Shown here: piece by piece, positions 1-11,349 of the stretch | Numbering within the stretch: the first letter of the stretch is position 1 | Layout: each line of letters begins with the position of its first letter | Assembly (NCBI GenBank): GCA_037043455.1 | Contig: JAWPHD010007157.1 | Span: forward strand, 62,501-126,500 | DNA length: 64,000 nt | Direction: 5' to 3' | Origin: Cyrtodaria siliqua | Lineage: Eukaryota; Mollusca; Bivalvia; Adapedonta; Hiatellidae | The notes under the pieces: model-generated | Seen by the model: the letters and a program-made list of their open reading frames with translations, nothing else | Database searches by the model: none | Told to the model about the DNA's origin: nothing | Position numbers and translations under genes: made by a program

Positions 1-283
1 AACAGTGAAATGTTTTCATTTCAAGTCTCAAACATTTTATCGTCAAGCGTTCTGTTAACCTGGAATATATCGGAATATAAAAAATACGACATTTCATCAT
101 ACGTCATAAAATATAAAACATTTAGCGACACAGACTGGCAATTCACAGAGAGGTTTATATTTTCTGACAATTTTCATTTGTTGGCTTGCCTGGTTCACTC
201 CCGGTGGTATGAAGCACAGCTTGTGGCGTATCCGGCGAGTGTTCTTCTGGGCACGATTATTTTCAACACGTCTACGTTAATTG
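1..283 (+). CDS. Fibronectin type III exon of a receptor-like gene (5' partial)
   Basis: The reading frame is open from the first base of the window, so the gene starts to the left. The translation has FN3 spacing: a 'VLLTW' B-strand tryptophan, a 'SSYVIKY' strand, a second Trp ('DTDWQF'), then a 'RWYEAQLVAY' strand and a closing 'IIFNTST'. The exon stops at a clear donor (G|GTAAGAA at 284) in phase 1. The next exon begins in phase 1, giving an unbroken junction (L-I-E-S-S). One FN3 module per phase 1-1 exon is usual in extracellular receptors and adhesion proteins. Seen: the frame, donor and motif spacing. Inferred: membership of the same gene as 3502-3813 and 6658-6824. The protein family (cytokine-receptor-like, adhesion receptor or other) cannot be named from this part. 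Confidence 0.7.
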
Positions 284-904
284 GTAAGAACACGTACACC
301 AATGGCAATATATCCGTTTACTTTATCATGATTGACGTCTGCGAGAAGCAGTATTTTGCAGGGTGACCACAGATTCTGGATAACAGGGAAAATGACAACC
401 AAAAAAATCCCTGCAGGATAAAAACAGAGAATTTGAAGAAAAAAATATCAGGAAAAAGTCGGGGAATTTTTTTTCTACTTTACACAAAACAAAAACCAAT
501 GTCGAATATGTTAAATATATATATATGTTCATATATGTGGTATTTGGTTGTAGATACTGCTATATGGGATGGATAGAGGCCATATATTTTCTTACGTTAA
601 TCAGGGAAACCCAATGATGAGTCAGGAAAAAATCACGGAAATATCAGGGTATTTTATTTTGGGAATCCTGTGGCCACCCTGAATTGTTGGTTCCATGTAT
701 GTCTTATTCATTGAATGAACCACCTTGATTGAACACTGCCAAAGCGTCGGCGAACCCAGATTCGTACATCATTAAAACAAAGATTTACACAATCACTTCC
801 GTTAAAAGATCGTTCAGTTTGGAGTAAACACTTTTATTGCCAGTGGTGTATGAATACATTTTTAAAAAATATGATCAGAGACGTGATAAACCTTCTTAAA
901 TCAC

Positions 905-1075
905 TAAACCTAAAATTAGCGGGAAGTGACGATTCTTACGGTTGGCGGGAGGTGAACAGTACTGGTTCTACCCAGGAAATGTGGCTGATCTGCCTCCACC
1001 ACCACCACAACAACAACAAAAAATTGACCGTCATATATAATCTTACATGTATGAAAATGACGTAAAACACCATAC
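905..1075 (+). repeat. tRNA-derived SINE, family II, 3' portion
   Basis: It shares the landmarks 'GATTCTTACGG.TGGCGG', 'GGTTCTACCCAGGAAA' and 'AAAATGACGTAAAACACCAT' with copies at 16405-16650 and 55655-55890. The tRNA-like head present in those copies is missing here, so this is 5' truncated. Confidence 0.7.
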
Positions 1076-1104
1076 AACAAACAAACAAACAAAACACAAA
1101 CATC

Positions 1105-2780
1105 TAAAATAAACGCAGAGCTATTGGGATGACGTGTTGTCCGTCGTCCGTTAACTTTTGCCTTGTGAACACTCTAGCCCCTCATTTTGCATGCGGTCTT
1201 AACCAAACTTGGCGAAAGTCTTTATATCGATGAGAACTCAAATGAGTTCGAAAACCGGCCAGATCGAATTAGTAACACCAGAGTTATTGCCCTTTTATAT
1301 ACGAAAAAATGCTATATTTTGCCTTGTGAACACTCTAGCCCCTTCATTTTCCATGCGATCCATGCGATCTTAACTAAACTTGGCCAAAGTATTTATATTA
1401 ATGAGAGCTCAGATGAGTTCAAAACCCGGCCAGATCGGATCGTCGTGGGTTCGATCCCCGTCATAACCATATGCGTTGTGTTCCTGAGCAAGACACTTTA
1501 TCTGCACTGCTTAGTACTGGTTCTACCCAGGAAGTCAATCAAGAAATACCTTAGAAGCGAATAGCTTACAACAGGTATAGAAATACTGTCAGTTATCAAC
1601 TTGCACAGATTGTTAATAGCAATGAAATATTGAACGAGGTTGAAAACCAGCCAGATCAGAGCATTTACGCCGGAGTTATGACCCTTGTTTTTGCTAAAAA
1701 AAAAGCCATTTTCTGCCCTGTGAACACTCTAGTACCTTCATTTAGTATTTGATCTTTACCAAACTTACATAGATTGTTAATTCCAATTATCATTGAATGA
1801 ACACCGCCAATGAACGCAGACAAATTCGAAAACCAGCCGGATTGGATCAGTAACACTGGAGTTATGGCCCTTGATTTGCTGAAAAAAAATCCATTTTCTG
1901 CCATGTGAACACTCTAAAACCTTCGTTTATTATTTGATCTTTACTAAATTGTGCCTGATTATTAATATCAATGAAAGCTCGGACAAGTTCGAAAACCAGC
2001 CATTTCGGATTAGTTTCACCAGAGTTACATGTATGGCCCTTGATTTGCTGAAAAATACCATATGCTGCATTGTAAACACACTAGCCCCTTCATTTATTAT
2101 TTGATTGTTACCAATCTTGCAAAGATTGTTAATATCAATGAAAGCGCGGACACTTTTGAAAACCAGCCAGATCGGATCAATAACTACGGAGTTATGGCCC
2201 TTGTTTTACTTTAAAAATGCCATTTTCTTCCTTGTAACTTTTCTAGTACCTTCATTTATTATTTGATCTTTTCAAACTTGCACAGTTTGTTAATATCAAT
2301 GGAAGCTCGGAAAGTATTTTGCCTCGTTAAGATGATATGGCTTTCATTTTTCATCCGATCTTTGCCAAACCTTACCAGGTTTCTAATATCAATGAAAGTT
2401 CGACAAGTTAGACAACCAGCCATATTGGATTAGTATTACCAGAGTTATGGCCCTTGTTGTGGTTTAAAATGCTGTATTATGCCTCGTTAGGATGCTAAGG
2501 CCTTCTTTTGGCCGGATTTCAACGAAAGTTTGCAGGGATGAGCAGTATCAAGCCTAGTTGTGCATATTGTCGCCTTGTTTTGGTTGAATGTTTTTGGCAG
2601 AGTTATGGCCCTTTAAATGTTTTAATTAGTACACAAACTTTGTCCGGACTAGTTCTCCTGATATCAACGATACTTTGCAGTATTGATCAGTGCCAAGCCT
2701 AGTTGCGCATATCGATGTTGTGTTCCCCACCACGTACTTTATATAGCCAGTAGAGTGATACAGGCCCTCTTGGGCTCTTC
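1105..2780 (+). repeat. Dispersed element built of ~165-bp and ~150-bp internal units
   Basis: It begins 'GAGCTATTGGGATG' followed by 'TTGTCCGTCGTCCG', then has several degenerate units carrying 'CTTGTGAACACTCTAG', 'CCAAACTTG', 'ATATCAATGAAAGCTCGG' and 'GAGTTATGGCCCTTG'. It ends with 'CCAGTAGAGTGATACAGG' plus 'CCCTCTTGGGC'. The same order of landmarks recurs at 9725-11170, so this is one repeat family with internal tandem structure. Fragments also occur near 7140-7235 and 28276-28320. No protein-coding potential is visible; the short ORFs inside it are repeat translations. Confidence 0.75.
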
Positions 2781-3501
2781 TTTATTTATTTATATGTTTT
2801 TATTTTATTTATTTTTGTTTTGTTTTGTTTGTTTGTTAAATAAATACGCTATATCATTAAAAATGTAACTGACGCAAAATAAACATTTCAAAGATCAGCT
2901 GAAAGTGAAAAGGTTACACAGTTATTTGTTAAAGTGTGTGTTTTTCCCTCATGTAAAATTATTTTGTTTGATAGTACCGCATCTTAGATGAGCACGAACT
3001 ATCTTGGCAAAAATGTCTGATGTCTTAGTTAATAAACAACGGACAAACATTTTCCGAAAACAGACGTTTCATTTTCGTGAAAACAAACCACAATATGATA
3101 TGAAAATAGTTCTTAAATTTATATGTATCCTTAAGGTTAGAAGTTGATCCATTTGGGCAACGTTTACATATACGTTATAGATCATTTATTATAATTTCAG
3201 GGAAATAAGTATCGCACCGATAGCGACAGCAGAAATTCTTTCTTTAAAATTATAATAAAATTAATGATCTTTAAACGACTTATAACCATAAAAAGGCAGA
3301 ATAAACGCCAACTTTCATTTTTATAGCTCTTGCGTCCCAGGTACCAAAATGAAAATAAGGGGATCCTAAATGTTAAAATCTCTCAATGCTTATTGGTTGT
3401 AAACTTTGTTTAAACTATAGTTAATACTATTCTGTGACTTAGTGTAAGTAACAATAACCATTAAGAGAATAATTAACAACGAGTATCATATATTATTTTA
3501 G

Positions 3502-3813
3502 AATCTTCGGACGAACCATTTTCAACAAATATACACGACGTTGAGATCGCGGACTCGTCTGTCACCGTTAACTGGAACCAAATTCCCGACGACCAACGAT
3601 TTGCTGTTCAAAACCTTGAAATTATCTGGACAAGCGGTATTCAAAATGGGAACAATCCAATATGGAAAGTCTGCAGTGACGCCTCCACAAAAACATATAA
3701 ACTGGATAATTTAAATCCAGGTGAAATGTATATTGTATGGATCGGTGTCTATTTCAAGTCGGGAAAGACGTTTTACTCCAATAGAATACATTTTGTCACC
3801 TCAAAAGCATTAG
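3502..3813 (+). CDS. Second fibronectin type III exon of the receptor-like gene
   Basis: The 312-bp exon is flanked by an acceptor (TTATTTTAG) and a strong donor (TTAG|GTGAGTA at 3814). It starts and ends in phase 1 and encodes 104 residues, the size of one FN3 domain. Visible motifs are 'SVTVNW' (B-strand Trp), 'LEIIWTSG', a central Trp ('NPIWKVC'), 'YKLDNLNPGEMYIVWIGVY' (E-F loop Leu/Pro-Gly and F-strand Tyr) and 'NRIHFVTS' closing the domain. The phase and frame agree with 1-283, so the two exons are consecutive modules. The module is probably extracellular, given the transmembrane exon that can follow at 6658. No ATG is expected, because this is an internal exon. Confidence 0.82.
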
Positions 3814-3960
3814 GTGAGTACAAGCACCCTCAAGGGGTTGGAAGTGTTTTCGGTTATTCAATCATCGTCTATGTTATTTTGTATAGTGATCAATCGGAAT
3901 AAAATAAATCAAATTATGATGCCGAACATCGCGACAAGGGAATAAGCTTAAAAATAAAAT

Positions 3961-3991
3961 TGATTGCTTGATTCGTCGATTGGTGGTTGAT

Positions 3992-4034
<43 letters not shown>

Positions 4035-4328
4035 CATTCATTCATTGATTCATTCATTCATTCATTCATTCATTCATTACTCTATTGATTGAGTGACCGA
4101 TTCATTGATTGAGTCGTTGATCGTGATTGATTGATTGATTGATTGATTTGATTCGTTCTTTCGTTCGTTCGTTCATTCTTTCATTCATTCATTCATTCAT
4201 TCATTCATTCATTCATTTTTCATTCATTCATTCATTGAGTCTGACTGATTCGTTCATTGAGTCGTTGATGGGTAAGTAGTTTGACTGTTTTTCCAGCTGT
4301 CCTTGCTGACTGATTTAGTCGTAGATTG

Positions 4329-4395
<67 letters not shown>

Positions 4396-4536
4396 CCGAC
4401 CGACCGACCGACCGACCGACCGACCGACCGACCGACCGACCGACCGACCGACCGACCGACCCGACCGACCGACCGACCGACCGATTGAGTCTGACTGATT
4501 CATTGATTGAGTCGTTGATGGTCTGGCTGCCCTTGC

Positions 4537-4572
<36 letters not shown>

Positions 4573-4616
4573 CGATCGGTCGGTCGGTCGATCGATCGAT
4601 CGATCGATCGATCGAT

Positions 4617-4709
<93 letters not shown>

Positions 4710-4715
4710 CTGACA
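3961..4715. repeat. Compound tetranucleotide microsatellite
   Basis: Blocks of (TTGA)n, (TTCA)n, (CCGA)n and (GATC)n alternate, separated by short unique spacers near 4230-4320 and 4485-4540. The long 'INQS'/'IDRS' reading frames on the - strand are translations of this simple repeat and not a gene. Confidence 0.93.
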
Positions 4716-5007
4716 CTTATAAAATGAAAGATAACTGAGAAGAGAGGTTGACAATTTTACACCTGAACTACCGGCTACTGAGTCGTCGACATTCTGATAC
4801 AAAGAGCATTTAACGAAAACAATATTGAGAAAACACCGCATGTTTGCCAATAACTGCGCAAATTACGAACAGTATGATTGCATGCACTAAATAAAACAAA
4901 GCACGTAAAGTAGCACTTCATAAACATTGATGTTGAGCGTTATTTCAAATCATCAAATCTTTTATTCACCCATTACATTACAGTAATGCATCATGAGGTC
5001 AAGAATA

Positions 5008-5489
5008 TATACTGAAAGGAAAAAGAAACGCATAATCTAAAAAGTGCCTATACTACACTATTATACACACCTAATTCCACGTAATATTCCAGATATATCT
5101 CAACGTGTTTTGTACAAAAAGGGGCCACAGCTAATTACAGAAAGGACAAGTCATGTAGTAGACCTTTTAATCAAAGTATACTTTGTTGCACGAAATTCAT
5201 AAATGTTGAAGTTTCGCTTGAAAAAGTCAAGCCATTTCAGTATTGTGTTTAATGTTAAGAGACTGCAACGTTTAAAATCTAAGTTTGCTCACCTGCTTGA
5301 GCCAAATGCGCATTCTGTCGGAAATGAAACTTTAATGGGGTAACCATTGGTGTGTTCGGTGCTGTTTAAACCTTCTTTCCGAAATTACAGGACTAATGTC
5401 GCCCTATACCATTCGATTAGCAGTAGCATATTAAACATACAATATATAGCGGAAATACCAATTATGCGGTTCCTTTTCCTTTCAGTATA
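5008..5489. mobile_element. MITE family A, copy 1 (TA-flanked inverted-repeat element)
   Basis: The left end 'TACTGAAAGGAAAAAGAAAC' is mirrored at the right end as 'CCTTTTCCTTTCAGTA', and TA dinucleotides flank both ends. An opposite-orientation copy is at 12089-12573; they share internal text such as 'TTTGCTCACCTGCTTGAGCC' and 'ACCATTGGT'. There is no transposase, so it is a non-autonomous element. TA flanks suggest Tc1/mariner mobilisation (inference). Confidence 0.8.
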
Positions 5490-5833
5490 TATTCATATTA
5501 TGATATTCAAACATGCAGGTAAATAAATATTCTTGCAGAATGCGTATTATTAAATAGCATATATTAAGTATACATCCCTGAGGCAATTTTCGTTGGGAGA
5601 GTTACTCTTAACTTTGAATGTCTGAAAATGTTCATAATAGCAGTTAAAATCTACATCATCTATACAGCAATATTGGTACAGCGAAACACACATTGCATAG
5701 ACTAGTATTTTCTTTTGTCTTATATAATTCAATCCACATCAAAGCAAATCAGTATGCATGTGTACAACAGCTGTAGTGGATGTATTATATAATACAAGTT
5801 GAAATACAGGAGAGAAAAATATAATGAGCAGAG

Positions 5834-5981
5834 TACGGTGTCCTGTTAGGGCCATCTTACCATCGCACCTTACCATCGACCATCGATGGTAAGATGCGAT
5901 GGTCGATGGCAAGATGCGATGGTCGATAGTAAGATGCGATGGTAAGATGCGATAATAAGATGGCCCTAACAGGACACCGTA
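5834..5981. mobile_element. Small foldback MITE with 6-bp target duplication
   Basis: The inverted termini start 'TACGGTGTCCTGTTAGGGCC' and end with its complement, and are bounded by GCAGAG on both sides (5828-5833 and 5982-5987). The interior is made of short 'CCATCG'/'AAGATGCGATGG' repeats, so the whole 148 bp can fold into a hairpin. Confidence 0.8.
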
Positions 5982-6657
5982 GCAGAGTGGTAATGTTCAT
6001 ACGATAGTCTGCAGTTTATTAAGAGAGTTTCCAATATTTTGATATTATTTCAGAAAATTGCGCTAACACGAGGTGCATTTGTGCGTTGTATTTGGATTAG
6101 TGTTATCATTATAATAATAAAACCTATTAAGCCTTCCGATTTCACAAAGAAATAATTGGCATACTAAATTTCGTGAACGCTTTAGACTTTATTCATATGA
6201 TATTAAGTATGTTGTTTCTGAGTTTTTCTAGTATATGCATGACATGATGAATATGAATGCATCGGGTTTAACGTCACTTTTCGCAATATTTCAGTCATGT
6301 CACAACCGTGTCTTCTTGTAGCAACGAGATCAATGCTCAAATTTATAGTGCTGCCACGCTGGAATACCACGCCGTAGAAACATAACATGATACCCCACTC
6401 ATTCGCATTATACTGACAACGGGCGGACCAGCCCAAGAACTACCCTTTGCAAGGGAAGTACTAGTAGTTTTATGAAGCCGTTGGTTTGACCCGGTCGAGG
6501 ATTGAACTCACGAACTACCGCTTGCGAGGCGGACGCAATAAGACGATAACGTATAGGTTTTAATAAATATAGACGATATTTAAAAAATATATATTGCCAT
6601 CCAGACGACAATTCACATTTTTATTCCAGACGACAACTTTGTGATTTTCCGTTTCAG

Positions 6658-6824
6658 GATCTGCACATTCCAGTGCAAACGCTAGCACTGTAGTTGCGAT
6701 CGCCATTTCCTGCATTTCCGTAGTTGCCATGGTGATTGCCATAGTAACGGTGTTGTACATAACCAGATTCAGACGACGTTCCTCATATCAGACGCATACG
6801 TCATTTGAAAATCGCATATTTCAG
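6658..6824 (+). CDS. Transmembrane and juxtamembrane exon, probably of the FN3 receptor
   Basis: The acceptor TTTCCGTTTCAG precedes an open frame entered in phase 1, exactly what the 3502-3813 exon supplies. It ends at TTTCAG|GTATTC in phase 0. The 167 bp encode a short Ser/Ala-rich stalk ('SAHSSANAST'), a ~23-residue hydrophobic segment ('VVAIAISCISVVAMVIAIVT' then 'VLYI'), and a basic stop-transfer stretch ('TRFRRRSS') with a short cytoplasmic tail start ('YQTHTSFENRIFQ'). This is the standard order for a type I single-pass receptor. No ORF of useful length marks it; it was found by splice sites and hydrophobicity. The link to the FN3 exons is inferred from phase, strand and order. Confidence 0.65.
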
Positions 6825-7967
6825 GTATTCTGTCTTGTATAGTATTTACAATTTCCATATATACTCCTCAAAATAATTTAAGGACCATAACAAGAACAGT
6901 TATACTTTATCTTCAATATACTGGATTTTATATCCACGTAGAAGGATAACAAAAATGTTATAACTTAACTTCAAAAATGCAAAAAGACAGTAAATTGTTA
7001 AATGACAGCGCTTCAAAAAGTGGCACAAATCAAATCATGGTCCTTTAATTATGTAGAGTATATTTTAGGGTTACGTGTATATGCATCCTACTGTACATAC
7101 ATTTTTATATTTGCTACTTGTTTCTAGCTTCTGGTGATCATCAGAACGTATAGGATAGCGAATTGTCCGTCGTTCGTCCATCTGTCAACGTTTGCCTCGT
7201 TAAGACGCGCATAGGGCCTTCTGTTTTCATCTGATCGTTATCAAACGGTGAACAAAATACAACAGACTTTTGTCAAACCGTCGAAATGTCCGCCACAGGG
7301 ATTCATAGTTACATAAAGTTGTAAAGTATTATTACTTAAATGAAATCTCCTCTGAAACCGCTTACAGTACTTGAATGGAACTTGACAACAATGTTCCTTG
7401 CTTGGCGTTATTTTAGATTTGAGTTTTTTGTTGCTTTCTGTGATCCAAGATGGCCGCCAACGTTTTAGGAAAGTTCAGACAACATAACCTCCGAAACCGA
7501 TCTTATTTATCGGAAATAAAATATCACATGCACGCTCTTTGGATTTGTCACTTTCAGAGTTGTCAATTATTGAAAATGGTTGCTATGGCAATGTGAATAT
7601 TTCTTTGAGCTACATAAAGATATCTAACCTCAAACGGATTAGTATGAAACTTGGTCGAAATGAACCTTGGATGTTTCACTTTCAGACGTTTTGTCGTTGC
7701 CGCCGCTGATCTAATATGACCGCAACGTTTACTACTTAACGACCGATAGCTCTCCCTTTGTGGAGACAACAGAGTTATAAAGGGTAACGTACCTTCTGTA
7801 TGCCAGAGTTTGCCTGGTAAAAACAAAGTGGCTCTTAGCTTAACTAATGCTAGCATGTTGATCGGTGCATACAATGAAAAACGTTTTCATTCCGCATGAC
7901 TGATTTTACTCGCATCGTGAATCGGTACCATTTCTATGTCGTTCTGCATGAGTGAGTTTGGATTTCT

Positions 7968-8018
7968 CTCAAGATAGCAATTTAACTGAGTTCTCAAGAT
8001 AGCAATTTAACTGAGTTC
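7968..8018. repeat. Local tandem duplication (~25 bp)
   Basis: The text 'CTCAAGATAGCAATTTAACT' plus 'GAGTT' occurs twice in direct succession. Confidence 0.85.
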
Positions 8019-8118
8019 TTTGATCGTTTCGCATGACTGGCTTTAAATGCAATCTCAAGAAGAAAGGGGCATAATTGGAAGTAACTCAATATGGTATTCA
8101 TGCCTGGTGTAGTCGAAA

Positions 8119-8205
8119 GGAGATCCCAACTATATAATCCCTATTTTTGTGTGTGATAAAATGTATTTTTAGATCCCAACTATATAATCCCTAACTTTTT
8201 AGTGA
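8119..8205. repeat. Direct repeat pair with spacer
   Basis: 'AGATCCCAACTATATAATCC' plus 'CTA' appears at about 8120 and again at about 8171, separated by AT-rich sequence. Confidence 0.85.
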
Positions 8206-9571
8206 TGAAAGGCATTTTTGAGCGTTTAAAGCCTGTTTTTCTGGCTTAATTGCCTGTTTGTCAGAGCTAAGAACCATTTGCATGATTGTATGATGATTGG
8301 AAGTTTTGAAAGTGAAAGTAGAATATGTGTAAGAAGTGTTGAATGAATGCAGTTTGTTCACGGTGTCAACAAACATCAGAATTTTATTTTTATTTTCTCA
8401 AATGCCACATGACACCTACTTTTCTCAGCAGTTTTCTAGAGAGCAAGGTCATATCACTAAGAATATGTAGGTGGATCTTAGTTTGAACTTCATTTTGAAA
8501 AATGGCAAACTAGAAAGCTTGGAAAATATTGAATAGGACTCAATGGGATTTGTTTTACTTCCGACTTGCTGAAATTAGTTATAAATGCCAGCTGGTCGAA
8601 AGGTGCATAAAATACTGTTTTCATTCCGAAATATTTATTTTGCTTCGTATCATTAAACTTAACAACTTCTTAAAACTACTGTCAAAATGTCAATTGAACT
8701 GCAAAACAATATTTCTTAAGTGTTACCCGTTCAAATTTCTATGTTTCAATTGACATCCGTAACCCAAGACTACAAACAGACAAAATATGAAACAATTTAA
8801 ACGACATCACATCCAAAACTGCTTATACAGGATGAATACATATGAGAACATCTCTGAAACTGCTTTTAGTATTTCTATAAAACCATACAACAAAGTTGTT
8901 TGTCCTTTCAGATTTGTGTTTTCAGTAGCTGTCTGTGATCCAAGATTGCATTCGTTACAAAAAACGAGGACAATATGTTTCCCATCCCGGAGAGTTCGTG
9001 TTCGTTCGTTCGTGCATGCATGCATGCCATGCATGTATTCATATCATACAGAACAACTTCAAAAGTATAAAGTATAAAGATTGGACGTTAAGACAAGTTA
9101 TTAAAGTTGATTCTGTCTCATATCTTAAACAATTGCCAAAGTGTTTCAACTGATGACCATTGGGTCAAGATGACCAATCCCGATGTGTCTTGATTTTATT
9201 TTGAAACATGTATATTTAAAAAACACGTATTCTGAAAAACAAAAGAACAACTGATAAAACGTTATACTAGTAGAGCGTCCGCATGCCCTCTTATGCCTCT
9301 TGTTATTAAACGAACTAGAGACGTATAGCGTAACAAGCATAGCAAATGGAATATCCATTCAATCAAGTAGTATTGACGCCAACCTGGTTATGACAAGGGG
9401 TTTAATGTAATTGTATTGGGCTCTGAACTGAGTAAGAATTGATGGATCGAAGAAATAAATATCCTGTAGGAAATGTGAAATTTTATGAAATAAATAGAAA
9501 TTTAAATAATGTGAACCACAATCATTGTTATAAGACGTCTTTACGTGATGTTAAATATGTGATCATTTCAG

Positions 9572-9687
9572 TTTCTCGTAACCAAAAACACAATTTCAGA
9601 GATAATAATTTCGCGGCAAAATTGTTTGAAAATGAGGCTACCGGTTATGACTTCATTTCGTTTAATAATAACAAAACAGAAAAGTGA
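9572..9687 (+). CDS. Candidate last exon of the FN3/transmembrane gene (tentative)
   Basis: After a plausible acceptor (GATCATTTCAG), 38 codons stay open and end at TGA: 'SRNQKHNFRDNNFAAKLFEN' then 'EATGYDFISFNNNKTEK'. The composition (polar, one Tyr in 'GYDFISF') would fit a receptor tail. A variant polyadenylation signal ATTAAA lies at 9699-9704. Against it: this acceptor needs phase 1 while the transmembrane exon ends in phase 0, so either another exon lies between them or the assignment is wrong. A second acceptor (CAATTTCAG at about 9599) would be phase 2. Confidence 0.3.
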
Positions 9688-9724
9688 CTGTTTTTGTGAT
9701 TAAACATGTATAATGACTAATATT

Positions 9725-11170
9725 ATTATTAGCTCTACTTATTAGCAGAGCTTATGGGATGGCGAGTTGTCCGTCGTCCGTCCGTCGTCCGTCGTCCGTT
9801 GTTAACTTTTGTCTTGTGACAACTCTAGGGCCTTCATTTTTCATCCGATCTTTACCAAACTTTAACAGGTTGTTAATATCAATGAAAGCTCGGACAAGTT
9901 CGAAAACCAGCCAAATCGGATTAGTCACACCGGAGTTTTGGCCCTTGTTTTTTTCTAAAAGTTGCTATTTTCTGCCTTGTGAACGCTCTAGCACCTTTAT
10001 TTATTATTTGATCGTTACCAAACTTGCATAGATTGTTAATAATAATTATAGCTTAGACAAGTTCGAAAATCAGCTGAATTGGGTCAGTAACACTAGAGTT
10101 ATGGCCCTTGTTTTTTTCTGAAAAATGCCATTTTCTGCCTTGTGAACACTCTAACACCTTCATTTATTATTTGATCTGTACCAAACTTGCACAGATTGTT
10201 AATATCAATGAAAGCTCGAACAAGTTCGAAAACCAGCTAAATCGGATAAGTAATACCGGAGTTATGGCCCTTGTTTTTTCTGAAAAATGCTATTTTCAGC
10301 CTTGTGACCACTCTAGGGCCTTCAATATTAATCGGATCTTTACTTAACTTTGCCAGTGTCTTTATATCAATGAAAGCTCAAACAAGTTCGAAAACCAGCA
10401 AGATCGATTAAAATTTTTCAGGGATGATCAGTACCAAGCCTAGTTGTACATATCATCACTGTGTTCCAGTTGAATGATTTTGGCAGAGTTATGGCCCTTT
10501 AAAGGTTTTAATACACAACCTTTGTCTGGACTATTCTCCTGAACGTCTCCCCACATTTCAACGAAACTTTACAGGGATGATCAGCAACAAGCTTAGTTGT
10601 GCATATCATCGTCGCATTCCGATTAACAGATTTTTGGTGGAGTTATGGCCCTTTAAAGGTTTTTGATACACAAACATTTTCCGGGCTAGTTTTCCTGGCT
10701 GGATTTTAACGAAACTTGACAAGGATGATCAGTATCAAGCCTAGTTGTGCATATAATCGCCATATTCGGGTTGAATGATTTTTGTCAGAGTTATGGCCCT
10801 TTAAAGGTTTTAATAGAGAAACGTCCATATTAGTCTGTTCTGAACTCCTTGCTGGATTTCAGTGAATCTTGATGGGGATGATCAGTACCAAGCCTAGTTG
10901 CACCTTTCATTGCCGTGTTCTGGTTGAATGAATTTTGGCAGAGTTATGGCCCCTTAAATGTTTTAATACACTAACTTTTTACAGACTAGTTCTCCTGAAC
11001 CTCTGGCTGGATTTCAACGAAACTTGTCAAGGACAATCAGTACCAAGCCTAGTTGCCTATGTTGTCACCATGTTCTGGTTGAACGATATTTGAAAGAGTT
11101 ATGGCCCCTTGTGCATAAACTTTATCTTTAGCCAGTAGAGCGTCCACAGGCCCTCTTGGGCCTCTTGTTA
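9725..11170 (+). repeat. Dispersed tandem-unit element, second full copy
   Basis: It starts 'GAGCTTATGGGATGGCGAG' with 'TTGTCCGTCGTCCG'. Four units of ~165 bp ('CTTGTGAACACTCTAGCACC', 'GAGTTATGGCCCTTG') are followed by four or five units of ~150 bp ('GGATGATCAGTACCAAGCCT', 'GAGTTATGGCCCTTTAAAGG'). It ends 'CCAGTAGAGCGTCCACAGG' plus 'CCCTCTTGGGCCTCTTG'. The order of unit types is the same as at 1105-2780. Confidence 0.8.
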
Positions 11171-11229
11171 TTATCATTATTATTGTTATTATTTATTATT
11201 ATTATTATTTTTTTTTTTTTATATATATA

Positions 11230-11266
<37 letters not shown>

Positions 11267-11285
11267 TACTGTTATTATTATTAGT
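11166..11285. repeat. (ATT)n / (AT)n microsatellite
   Basis: ATT/TTA trinucleotides with a poly-T and AT core follow immediately after the dispersed element, a common place for microsatellite growth. Confidence 0.9.
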
Positions 11286-11349
11286 GTCCATTCTTATTTT
11301 TTACAGATTTACAAACAGAGAGAAGAGGATCCTGATTTGTAGACTTTGA

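Larger units (their letters stand above)
284..3501 (+). other. Intron between two FN3 exons, filled with repeats
   Basis: It opens with GTAAGAA and closes with a pyrimidine/AT-rich tract and TTTTAG. It holds a SINE-II copy (about 905-1075) and a large dispersed tandem-unit element (about 1105-2780). The rest (284-900 and 2790-3500) is AT-rich sequence in which I see no coding exon. Confidence 0.6.
6825..9571 (+). other. Intron or intergenic stretch with diverged repeats
   Basis: No confident exon is seen. The stretch holds a fragment of the 9725-11170 element (7140-7235) and several diverged copies of a family with 'CTCTGAAACYGCTT', 'CACTTTCAGA' and 'GATCCAAGATGGCCG' (7290-7745 and 8785-8960). 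It also holds two exact or near-exact local direct duplications (7968-8018 and 8119-8205). Confidence 0.5.

Noticed and set aside
4315..4850. 'INQSINQS' and 'SVGRSVGR' reading frames on the - strand
   Set aside because: Pure translation of tetranucleotide microsatellites; no start context, domain or unique sequence.
7136..7155. A 20-bp micro-exon linking the transmembrane exon to the 9.6-kb exon
   Set aside because: The phase arithmetic would work, but the bases run straight into a dispersed repeat head and there is no independent support.
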